64,000 nt of DNA from Rozella allomycis CSF55. Its lineage: Eukaryota > Rozellomycota. Below are positions 11,146 to 20,671 of the stretch, piece after piece. The first letter of the stretch is position 1. The number at the start of each line of letters is the position of its first letter. The translations under genes and the position numbers were made by a program. The notes below the pieces were generated by a model. That model was not told where the DNA came from, did no database searches, and worked only from the letters and a program-made list of their open reading frames with translations. Location of the stretch: positions 56,125 to 120,124 of the forward strand of contig KE561324.1 of NCBI GenBank assembly GCA_000442015.1, in the 5' to 3' direction.

Positions 11146-11269
11146 GCGGCGCAGTTTGTTGTGGATTTCTGAGATTCATATATTGATTAATTTAGGCATA
11201 AAAATCTATTTAAATACTATCGTGGCTAATTTTAGCAGTTTTATTTATTTTAAATATAGAACCTATCAT

Positions 11270-12428
11270 CTATGTCAACGATGCCAGAGATCTCTTAAAA
11301 GATGATCTCTTTGTATTCAGCCATTTATACACATAAAAATCAGATAATTCTACGCCTTTTCTATCACGGATAATGTCATTAAACGCTTCGGGATTTTGGC
11401 AATACCCATGGTGTCCCTTGCCAGGAATGACAAAAAAATTAGCGTCTATCTTGTGTTGATGCATCGATTCTCGGAGTTCATTAGAGACATAATTCAAGTC
11501 AATCCAATCACGCTCTCCGCAAATTATGTCGACTTTCATAGGAAGCTGGTGACTGTGATTCAGCAGTTTAGTAACAGGTGAATGCCATCTTATCCCCCTT
11601 GTCATTTCAATGAGATTCATAAAAGCACTACCCCCTGAATTTGGCAAACAGTTTGATGATGCTAGGTAATCAGCAAACAAGTCTTCTCTAAAAGGATAGT
11701 ATTTCCCTATGTTTGGCTGCATCAATCTAATAAGGCTTTTATAAAAGAAAAAAGGCGTATTAAATTGATTTTGATTCATTATTCTAATGATGAGTTTTAG
11801 AGCCATGTCACTCATTAATGATGCTTCCTGTGGGTAGGTTAAATTCCTGAAACCAATAATCTAAAATAAATGAAATTACCAACTGGTGAAGCTAATATTA
11901 ATCTGTTTATATGTGATGATCCATTTTGTAATGCATATTGAGATGCGAAATAACTTCCTAAACTATGCCCAACTAGTGAAAAGTCTTGTAAACATAGACT
12001 TGCTCTCCATTTCTCAAAAACAGAATTGTAGAAATTTATAATTCGACCATGATCCATCCCGCTAAAATCCAGTCTACTGCTGAGACCCCACCCAATCATG
12101 TCAATACAGTACACATCAGAAAAACCTATTCAACAAATATATTATCTTTACTTTGAGCATGCAATATTGTGTTTGTCCAATTTGCTATTCCTGATCCATA
12201 TCCATGAAGCATTACTAAAGGAGGTGCCCGCGGATTATTTGATTTTACCAACAAAGTATTCACATATATATCTTGATCATCAATATTAATCTTAATCCAA
12301 AATTTCTGTCGACGGGGAAAGTAACTTAAGATTTGGTTCTCGATCATCAATGCTTTCATAAATATATTGTATTTCACATTTGGGCCTAAATCATGGCACC
12401 TGACATAATTAAGTCGTGATAAAGTCAT
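11270..12428 (-). CDS. Alpha/beta hydrolase, ABHD4/ABHD5 (CGI-58/Cld1) type
   Basis: Lipid-directed serine hydrolase or acyltransferase family member, about 370 residues in three or more exons. Visible landmarks are the oxyanion loop LVMLHGYGSGIANW, the strand DVYCIDMIGWGLSSR, the nucleophile elbow GHSLGSYFASQYAL, and the acid region DIICGERDW. The histidine region is GKGHHGYCQNPEAFND, which resembles the HxxxxD signature of this subfamily. The first intron is 26 nt. The second junction, near 11850-11880, is uncertain: the best in-frame reading needs an unusual short donor (about 23 nt). Relatives act on phospholipids, lysophospholipids or cardiolipin (yeast Cld1). Substrate here is unknown. 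Confidence 0.82.
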
Positions 12429-12511
12429 AACATGTATCCAGGATATACATTAACAAGACAAAATAATTTCATAAATAATGATAAGGAGCTGAAAAATACA
12501 CATTCTAGGAT

Positions 12512-12761
12512 TTATTTTTTTCCTGATTTTTTGATACCTCCACTTAGTAAAGGACCTCCTTTTGATGCCTTTTCTTTCAATTGTTTTAAGGCGGCTTCTT
12601 GTTCTTTCTTCTTCTTCATAAACTCTAAATCGTCCTACATTTAAGAATAAACTAGATTTTACTTCATCAAGGTCTCTTTGATCTTTTTTTGGTTTCTTTA
12701 AAGGCTTTAGCTTTCCACCTTATCTTTTCTTAGAAAAAATGTTACCTTGACGAGAAGACAT
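12512..12761 (-). CDS. TMA7: TMA7 (translation machinery-associated protein 7)
   Basis: A tiny three-exon gene of about 64 codons. Start ATG is 12761-12759 and stop TAA 12514-12512, with introns of 27 nt (12745-12719) and 28 nt. Spliced, it begins MSSRQGGKLKPLKKPKKD, continues DLDEDDLEFMKKKKEQE and ends KASKGGPLLSGGIKKSGKK, an almost exact match to the TMA7/CCDC72 family across its whole length. The protein is small, highly basic and ribosome-associated; its molecular role is still vague. The gene is invisible to plain open-frame scans because exon 1 is only 16 nt. Confidence 0.95.
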
Positions 12762-12873
12762 TTTTTTCTGAAATTTCTTTTTAACAGATTTCTATTTTTA
12801 AGTTTACTTGAAAGTTATTGGTGCAAATCATGGTCTAAAACTCATTACCCCTTTCGGAGACACAAAATTTCCG

Positions 12874-13239
12874 ATGAAATACTCTTTTCTCATATTTACG
12901 TTGTTAATAATTGCCCTTAAAGCCCAAGACATCGTCGATTCTTCAGGCAATGTTGCAACAGCAGCCGCTACTAACTTTGATCCTGAAATACCTGGAAACG
13001 AAGACCTGTCAAATTTTGATATTCCAGTGGTTACTTTAGATGGGGAAGTCTTAAAAGAATATGAAAGGAAATTTGAGTTGGCACAAAAGGCGGCACAGTT
13101 ACAAGTTAATAATACCAATTCTAATTCGACTTCAAATAATCAATCGAAAAATTCAAATTCAGGCGGGCCAAGAATCATTTCCATCGATACTTTACTTTTA
13201 ATACTCGGTGTTCCAGCATTCTTCTTATTGCCATTATAA
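12874..13239 (+). CDS. Small secreted, probably GPI-anchored protein
   Basis: An intact frame of 121 codons from ATG 12874. It begins with a classic signal peptide (KYSFLIFTLLIIALKAQ). An acidic middle follows, then an Asn/Ser-rich linker (NNTNSNSTSNNQSKNSNSGG), then a hydrophobic C-terminus (TLLLILGVPAFFLLPL) with a small-residue candidate attachment site just before it. This layout is that of a GPI-anchored surface protein, and PIG-S, a GPI-transamidase subunit, is encoded in this window too. No family is recognised. The upstream in-frame ATG-like codons would bury the signal peptide, so I take the internal ATG. Confidence 0.7.
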   Translation: MKYSFLIFTLLIIALKAQDIVDSSGNVATAAATNFDPEIPGNEDLSNFDIPVVTLDGEVLKEYERKFELAQKAAQLQVNNTNSNSTSNNQSKNSNSGGPRIISIDTLLLILGVPAFFLLPL

Positions 13240-13443
13240 TATAATTAATGCTGAATAAAAATTTTTGCGCATTCAACATTCAATAACGAATTTAACTAAA
13301 TTTCTTTCACTCTCCTGTGAATTTGTTCTTAAAGACTTGTCGCTTGGCTATGAAAAGCTCTACATCTTTTCAATTATTAATTATTAAATAATTTATTGGT
13401 TTTTGGATTCAACCATTTGTCTTCGTAAATTTCAAATATCTTT

Positions 13444-13943
13444 ATGCGCAATTTAATTCTCCTCTCACGTAAATCAATCATTGATGCACAATTAGATTTC
13501 CGTTTTACAGTTATTAATAAGAATTCTTTTCGAAATATAAAAACATTGGGTAAAATATAACCACTTCTTATAAATTAGCGAATGAGAGTAATTTAATATT
13601 TAAAATAATATATGCTTCGTCTCGTACACATGGTTCGTATCACTGGTTGGCTGAAAGAGGGTTAAGCTTGGCCCTATTAATTGGTTTACCTGTAGGTTTG
13701 TATACGCCCAACGTGTACACAGACTTATTGCTGGCATTTACTATTCCCGTCCATCTTCATATGGGTTTAGGGCAAGTGATTATTGATTATCTACCATCAA
13801 GAAAAATGCCGTTGATAAATAAAGCAGCACGAGGCACCTTATATGGCTCAACTGCGCTTCTATTATATGTTCTTTTAAGTTGGAATGAATATGATATTGG
13901 GGTTGGTGAAGGTATCAAGCGTATTTGGAGTGGTAAGAAATAA
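13444..13943 (+). CDS. Succinate dehydrogenase membrane anchor subunit (SDHD/Sdh4, CybS)
   Basis: Two exons (13444-13549, 13579-13943) across a 29-nt intron; about 156 residues. The first ~55 residues are basic with few acids and look like a mitochondrial presequence (MRNLILLSRKSIIDAQ). The mature part has HGSYHWLAERGLSLALL, the haem-region VHLHMGLGQVIIDYL and three hydrophobic helices, the known pattern of complex II small cytochrome b subunit, which anchors SDHA/B and binds quinone. Short flanking charge (WSGKK) ends it. The N-terminal exon is found only after removing the intron, which starts after TTGG. Confidence is high. Confidence 0.88.
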
Positions 13944-13981
13944 AATGTGTTCAAATGGTGGTTTATTTTTTTGATTTCTTT

Positions 13982-16817
13982 TCAAGCAACGTGACTTTTT
14001 CCAATGGCTCCTTTTTCGGATCTATGTACCGTCTTATCTTTTCCTGGGTGAATTTTGTTTTTTACTCCTAGGCGTTTAGCAGCCTTTACTCCAACAATAA
14101 AGCCAATAAACAAGCATATTCCAATAAAGAAGTAGCATACCCAAAGAAGGTTCATTGTTTGACTAGACAAAGAAATCAAAAGTAATTACGCCCAGTTTAC
14201 AGACAGATAGTTAAGAATTTCAACAACCACATTTGCTATACCCTTGCATTCTCCTGCATGATTTAAAATAGATATCATTTGGTCATATAAGTTAGCAACT
14301 GAATTCTTAACGCTTAATATAACAGCATTTTTGGCAGCTACTAATGTCACATTAAGCGCAGGAGACACTTATTGTGTATATATTGCAAATGTTACCTGCG
14401 CTTACAGTTGAATTAATAGAATTCAATATCGGCAAGGTATTATTAATGAAGTTAACCAGATCCGAGAGTCTTGTAGTTATGTTTGAAACATTAGAATCAA
14501 CATTGTTCAAAGTATGATTGAGTAAAACCAAGTCCGTTTGTATTGTTCCAATGTTGTTTTTCGCTGCAGGTAAAACAATAGATGCAGAATAGTTCACCCG
14601 AATCAAGCCATAAGCTGCGTAGAAAGTAACATTAAGAGCATTATTATTGGCATCACTGGAACTTCCGGTAATTTGAGAAGCCTAACAAATCAACTGCAAT
14701 ATTTTACGTCAAATGTACTTCCTCCATTAATATATGTGTTAACAATATAAGTTTCCGTGAATGGAACAAAGGAGCCATTAACACTTTGAGCAAGAGTATT
14801 AAAGCTTGTGAGATTAGATGTTATTTGAGTGGGGTCCCAACCAGATATCAAAGTTGATAATGTCAAGTTATTGGAAACACCTGTCAATGTATCTATAGTA
14901 CTCTGAATGTCGATCGGCAAAGAAACGTTGACTGAGAAGGAGCTAATCGCACTTAAATTGACATCTTATCTCAAATAAAACATTAATTTACTAGAAATTG
15001 AGTTTAATTCTGAGAGATCTGGTAAAGTGAAACTTACAGCATTATCCACGTTAATATTTGCAAATTGGCTGTCCAAGTTTAAAAATTCAATGAATGTTTC
15101 TCCTTTTGTCTTATTTAATTGATCGATAAAAAAGTTCTGTAGACCCAAATATGCAACAAGAGTGGTTCCATTGGATATTACAGACGCGTTAAAGATAGAT
15201 TTGCCTGACAAACAAGAGTTTAACAAAGTAGCTGGACTTATGTTCATTTGACTTGCCGGTGTCGCATTGAATAGATTCAAATTCGGAGCTGGTCCAAGAC
15301 TATATTCCTTGGTTAAAATTGATGTTCTGTTTATAGCGATTGCGTTAAACACAAAAGCCATCAAGAAGAATAAGATAAAACATAGCCAAATGCAAAAAGA
15401 AGAGATAATCGTAATAGGTTTCATAATTTCAGCAATAACTCCTTTTTGAAACAAAACAGCTAAGGTGCCAAACGCAAAACCTAAAAACACTAAGCCTACT
15501 AAGGCAATAAATCCGATGTCCCTTTCTTTGATTGTTTTGTATCTTACCTATATGTATCATAAGGCAGAACCAAATTATTAATCATATCCAGAGCTAACGT
15601 TTTGTAGGTTGCTATTTGAGATGTTACGGGACTAGTGGCAGTGCGCAACTGATTTCCCAATCCACTAGTCATTGAAGACAGGCCTCCACCACTACTTATA
15701 GTGTCTGTGAGATTTCTAATCGTACTGTTGAGCATAGATGGCAAACTGCTTATTGTTCCCTCATATGTATTATTCAGGGTAGTTGTTAAATTGTTAATAT
15801 TTGGCAAATTGTTGATAGGAGAAGATATCGCTGAAAAGTCAACAATTGCCGAAACGTTCGGTAAAGTAAAAGCAGATATAGTTGGTACCCCAGATACGTT
15901 ATAAGTTTGGGTATCTATTGTTATCGCACGTAGATTATCAAGTAGAGTAGTGATATCCCCAGTTATATTGGTTATGTTATTTAAGGTATTAGATAAATTT
16001 TGAATTGACATTTCAATAGTATTGATTTGACTTGTAATGTTTGAGACTCTGATGTTCATATTTCCTAATACGCCGAATATGTTGTTGACGGTGGGCCCAA
16101 GATTCTGTCGAATAATTACGCCGAAATCAGTTGCCAAAACGGCATCTGCAAGACCCGAAATTCCAGTGTTTATAACGCTTCCTAATTGGTCAGCTGATGT
16201 GACTAAACCGTCTGTAACTGAATTAATTTGATTTGTAGTGTCTTGAATTATCAATGAAGCGTCGCTCAAATTTGTAGTGAATTGCTTGCTGCCAATCAAA
16301 ATGAAAGAGCCAAAGAAACTAATAATCTTATTAATAAAATATTACAAGACAACTCCAGACAGAATCAAAAGTAATATACTCACTGATGCAACTTGATATG
16401 TTGTGTAACCACCCTTCCTTGGTTTCCTTCCTCCACAAGAGTTGCAACAACAACGGCAACAGCAAAACAATAGGCCAATTATGGGCATCATAATCATCAT
16501 AATTACACCAAAAGCAAACAAAATTCCAAAACCCTAAACTACATCGATATGTGCTGCGTTACCAAGAAGTTTTTGGTGGCAAACGATATTGGGTCAGCAG
16601 TAATGATGGACATTATAGTTGTAATATCTTCAATACCCATTCCCGGTGCCAACAAAGACTGAATTTGCTGCCCGAAATTGCTTAAAAAGGAACCCGCCGT
16701 GACCACAACATTAGAGTCGATCTTGGATTGTAAAAGTTGAGGTAGATTTGCGGAAACTGCGCATGAGAACAATATGACTATTGTGAATGCAAATTTCCCA
16801 TAGTCCTCGACGATCAT
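13982..16817 (-). CDS. Prominin-like pentaspan membrane glycoprotein
   Basis: About 850 residues in many exons split by tiny introns. Order: signal peptide (FTIVILFSCAVSANL), short outer region, then TM1 (GILFAFGVIMMIMMPIIG). A cytosolic cysteine cluster follows (FCCCRCCCNSCGGRK), then TM2 and a large outer loop of helices rich in N-x-S/T sites. TM3 (GFIALVGLVFLGFAFGTLA) and TM4 lie close together. A second large outer loop, TM5 (NLLWVCYFFIGICLFIGF) and a basic tail complete it. Cysteine cluster after TM1, five TMs, two big glycosylated loops and total length fit prominin (CD133), which marks membrane protrusions and binds cholesterol in animals. Primary sequence is very diverged, so the call rests on architecture. 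Confidence 0.75.
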
Positions 16818-17062
16818 AATAACTCAATTCCTTGGTTACGTTCGGCTAATAAATGCTTGGATGTTAAATCAGTTTTAACAGATCCAGTTTCATAAATCAC
16901 TCATTTTACAGTTTTTAAGCTTTGAAAGCACTAAATTAATCTAACACTGGCGATAATTATGAATAAAGGACAACTTAAACAATCTATGGACTGGAATCAG
17001 AATGAAAAATATCAACGTAAAATATTTAAAGTTAAATATGAAAACTAATGATTTGGTTTTAT

Positions 17063-17469
17063 TAAAATTTAATGGCTTCACCCTGAAATAAATAAATGGA
17101 GAATTTAGTACCTTAACTTTCTTCTCTCCACCAAGTTCAAAGTGTTTGCATCTCTTTAAAGCGATTTGATGCTTATGTTTGCAGGAAGTACATTCTAAAC
17201 GTAAAACAACTTTCTTGGTAGTTTTAGCCTAAATATTTTTAAACAAGCAAATCTACTTTTTTGTGAAACACGGGTTTTGTTTGACCACCATAACCAGCTT
17301 GTTTTCTGTCGTAACGACGTTTTCCCTGTGCGAAAAGAGAAGCCTTACCGGTCTTGTACTGGGTGACCTTGTGGAGAGTGTGCTTGCGGCATTTTGTTCC
17401 TTTGCAAAAGGTGTTGCGAGATTTTGGAACGTTCACCTAAACATATAGATAACTAGTATTTGGTACCAT
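17063..17469 (-). CDS. RPL44: Ribosomal protein eL42 (RPL44/RPL36A)
   Basis: Large-subunit protein with the family's zinc-finger-like cysteines. Four exons: the first is only the start codon ATG (17469-17467). A 30-nt intron (17466-17437) follows, then [44 protein letters not shown], and a short last exon encoding GEAIKF with stop 17065-17063. The product is about 105 residues, the normal family length. It is divergent to RPS13 and shares a roughly 217-bp spacer with it. The octamer ACCAGGGT (17487-17494) lies 17 nt upstream of the start. Confidence 0.96.
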
Positions 17470-17686
17470 TTACGATTTTTGGGTTAACCAGGGTGAAAAA
17501 AACCTAATATGAAATTTCGCAAAAAGTAGTATAAAAAATTCTACTGATCCTGATATTCCATTGTGAATTTTAATAAATTATTTATCCATTTTTTATTGAC
17601 GCGTTCATTAAAACGATTCTGAAGGTCAATTCTTTGGATCATAAAATTCGGATTTCCGTTGAGACCCCTGCAAAAAATTTTTCAAA
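17470..17686. promoter_or_regulatory. Shared divergent promoter of RPL44 and RPS13
   Basis: A 217-bp spacer lies between two ribosomal protein genes transcribed away from each other. It contains ACCAGGGT at 17487-17494 next to the RPL44 start, plus T/A-rich runs. The same octamer, or its reverse, stands close to the starts of RPS25, ATP2 and eEF3. A shared bidirectional promoter coordinating the two subunits is inferred from arrangement; transcription starts are not visible. Confidence 0.55.
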
Positions 17687-18170
17687 ATGGGTCGTATGCA
17701 CAGCAAAGGGTAATAGAGAAAAAGTCATTTTAGTTAGAAAAGGTATCTCTGATTCAGCTTTACCATATCGTCGTACTCCACCATCATGGTTGAAGACTAC
17801 TCCTGAAGAAGTCTGTGAACTTATCTGCAAATACGCCAAGAAAGGTTTAACTCCATCTCAAATCGGTGTTCTCTTGCGTGATCAACATGGAATCGCTCAA
17901 ACTAGATTCGTTACCGGAAACAAAGTCCTTCGTATCTTGAAAGCCAACGGTCTCGCACCAGAAATTCCTGAAGATCTTTACCAACTTATCAAGAAAGCTG
18001 TTGCTGTCCGTAAGCATTTGGAACGTTTTCGCAAGGACAAAGATTCTAAATTTCGTCTCATTTTGATCGAATCTAGAATCCACAGACTTGCTCGTTACTA
18101 CAAGACCACTGGTCAATTGGCTCCAAACTTTAAGTACGAGTCTGCCACTGCGTCCACTCTTGTAGCTTAA
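17687..18170 (+). CDS. RPS13: Ribosomal protein uS15 (RPS13)
   Basis: Small-subunit protein, about 150 residues. Exon 1 (17687-17709) encodes MGRMHSKG; a 33-nt intron (17710-17742) follows; exon 2 encodes the rest, including [62 protein letters not shown] and the terminal [10 protein letters not shown]. The match to the eukaryotic family is nearly full length. Codons are more C-ending than in neighbours (e.g. ATC, GTC, AAG), as expected for high expression. An in-frame extension upstream of 17687 exists but has no family counterpart. Confidence 0.97.
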
Positions 18171-18201
18171 ATTAATAAACTCGAGAGACGAAAAGGGCAT
18201 C

Positions 18202-19814
18202 TCATTTAAAAAATTTATTCTTTGCTTTTTTTATATATTTTAAACTAGTTATCATCAAAGGAGTTATTATTGGTAGGAAAAGGGGAAGGTATATTGCCAT
18301 TTTGTGATCATCAGGGTAGTACATCATTGCCACCATCGAGGGATCAGAAAGAGCCATTCTGGATTCCAAGTAAGCTCTTCTTGAGTCTTTGTATGATGAT
18401 TCCCACTTATTTGATTGCATATGTGCCAAAGCCTAATGGTCATAACTGCATTTGAATTACCCTTTTCAATCTAAAAATTGATGATTGAATGACGAATCCA
18501 ACCTGATCAGGAACAATAATATTACTTATTTTATTTAGCATTCTCTTAAAAGCGCCAAATGTTTCTAAAGTCCCTATCACAGACTTTATGATGGATTCCT
18601 GCATGAAAAGGTCAACTTGAAGGGCAGAGAGGAGTTGGTCATTAGAATCTATTACATGGCCTAATTCAAAATTGAATCCAAAAAGGGATAAGATTTGTTT
18701 TGAAAATAGTTTCATAATCGGTCTTAATTGCATTTCACTGATGGTGCTTTGTTCAAAAGATTGAAACACGATACCTCCCCATTGGGGATAAATAAACGAT
18801 CTGAATTCTTTTTCTGTCTATATTACAAAAAAATTTTACCTTCTTCGTCTAACACTATAATATTGGACCGCTTTGGAACAAATAGGATCAAATATATATT
18901 TTGCTCAGAAGAAGTAGTAGACTCTGCTTTAATTAATCTTTTTAAATTACCTAAATTCCATGATGCTGAATTGAGCACACGAGACAGATCATTTTGAGGT
19001 AACATATAGTGAGTTCCATTGGACTTTGGCTCAACTGCCAGTTTAGTATCAAATAGAATCTAGTCTAATTTTTAACCAGTATATTTTACGTGTGATTCGA
19101 TTTTAAAATCAACTAGCTCTGATAATTGATTGATAAATGGTCTAAGGTACTCTACTACCGGTCAAATACATATTTTACTTTCAATAGCTAATGAAATCTC
19201 CCAATCTATTGCAGGTGAAGATTTCATGTCTTCAATTTGTAATGTAAACACCAAACGATAAGATTTCTTTATGTTGATCGCTTTGTTCCCCTAAAATGAT
19301 ATTGATAATCATGTACTATTGTATTTGTTGCTGTAACAATTGATTCAAGTCTTTGTTCAATTGATTTTAAAAATCCAGCATCACATTTACTACTAGTTCG
19401 GTACAAAAAGACTCTGCTATTAGATTCAACAAATTTGTCTCCACTTCCTTCATTAGTTTCACAATCAAGCTTTATCAGATATCTTCCTGGACGAAGCTCT
19501 TTGGAAAACTTTTCCATTACTGAATTAAATTTTTTGTCGTTGCATTTGAAGTATTCATAATTGAATCGGCGGATAACTGTATTATTGTTTAAAAATTGCA
19601 TTGAACTGCGACTTGAATTAAAGATATTATCATTTGAGGAATTTATGCAAGTCATAAAATCAAATTGTAAATTTGTAGTGGGGTTAGCGATATCATCCAA
19701 AATCGATAGTTCCGCTCTATAAACTGATGTCATTATCCACCATATAGGTAAACCAATGGCAAAAAAGAACCAAAACGACAATAAAATGTACCCCTTTTCT
19801 GAGAACGAATTCAT
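18202..19814 (-). CDS. PIG-S / Gpi17, GPI transamidase subunit
   Basis: ER membrane subunit of the complex that attaches GPI anchors. The N-terminal membrane segment reads GYILLSFWFFFAIGLPIWW and is followed by TSVYRAELS, the family's 'W.T..YRA.LP' mark. The middle lumenal part is spread over several short exons. The C-terminal part has LFSKQILSLFGFNFELGHV and then YLESRMALSDPSMVAMMYYPDDHKMAIY with a final TM and basic tail KKAKNKFFK, matching PIG-S very well. I did not resolve every intron between about 18770 and 19270. Total length near 500 residues fits. The GPI-type protein at 12874-13239 is a possible client. Confidence 0.9.
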
Positions 19815-19847
19815 GGACTGAAAATTGAAAATTAGAAAACTGTAAAC

Positions 19848-20058
19848 ATGGTTGAGAAATAGTTTCCAACAGTAACATAATTATAAATCATAAAAAAGTA
19901 ATATATCATCATCATGCTATCAATGTCTTCCTGGCAACAAAGATGCCTNTATGGTTGAGAAATAGTTTCCAACAGTAACATAATTATAAAATCATAAAAA
20001 AGTAATATTAATATATCATCATCATGCTATCAATGTCTTCCTGGCAACAAAGATGCCT
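19848..20058. repeat. Direct duplication flanking an ambiguous base (likely assembly joint)
   Basis: The sequence 19848-19948 is repeated at 19951-20058, separated by an N at 19949. Copies differ only by one extra A in an A-run and by a 5-nt TTAAT-type insertion. Copy 1 stops just inside the first codons of the EF-hand gene (ATGCCT), exactly where the N stands. This looks like two contig ends with unmerged overlap joined by one N, not a biological tandem repeat. Confidence 0.85.
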
Positions 20059-20630
20059 TCTGCCAAGTTACAAAACAATTCAAAATCATTTGCTTCAAAG
20101 TCGCAAGCTTCTAAATCTTTTCCAAGGCTTGGCTCATCAAAGCCATTCATGGAAGACGAAGAGGTTGTACCAGAACATGAGCCTGTTCATGTAACAGAGA
20201 AAGAAATTAAACTGGCATTCCAATGGCTTTCTAAAGATGGAAAAAGAATAACCAAAGATGATATAAAATCCAAATTGACAGAGATAGTGCCACAATTAAG
20301 TCTCAGAGATTACAAGTTGTTTGTTGGCAAAGAAAATGAGACAATGAGTTTAAAAGAAATTAACAGTCTGTTACTTAACCGAGATTTATATGAATTTAAA
20401 CCAATTGAGGAAGCATTTCATGTAATTAGATTAGCAAAGTTATTAGATAGTTCTTTCCAAAGGATACTGATGGTAGTATAGATAATAGCTTTATAAAGAG
20501 ACTATGTGTGTTGATGAATGACGATGGTTATATTAGAAAAAACGATTACAAAAATTTGATGGAGAAATTTGATACAGACAAGGATGGCAAGATTAGTATG
20601 AAAGATTTTGAACAAATCTTAAAAGAATAA
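20053..20630 (+). CDS. EF-hand calcium-binding protein
   Basis: Two exons joined across a 29-nt intron near 20421-20449 give about 180 residues. An N-terminal Ser/Lys-rich tail of ~45 residues precedes four EF-hand-like units. Two are worn (WLSKDGKRITKDDIK and VGKENETMSLKEIN), the third reads KDTDGSIDNSFIKR, and the last is canonical (FDTDKDGKISMKDFEQIL). The overall plan is that of calmodulin-like or EFCAB proteins; only the last loop clearly keeps all Ca ligands. Without splicing, the frame would stop at 20479. The start lies at the edge of the duplicated block, so the very N-terminus depends on that assembly joint. Confidence 0.8.
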
Positions 20631-20671
20631 ACATTTTAATATCTTAAATATCTTTAAAATAAAAAGTTTTA

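Noticed and set aside
19848-20058. True biological tandem duplication
   Set aside because: The N sits exactly at the joint and copies differ only by homopolymer-type indels, which fits an assembly overlap.
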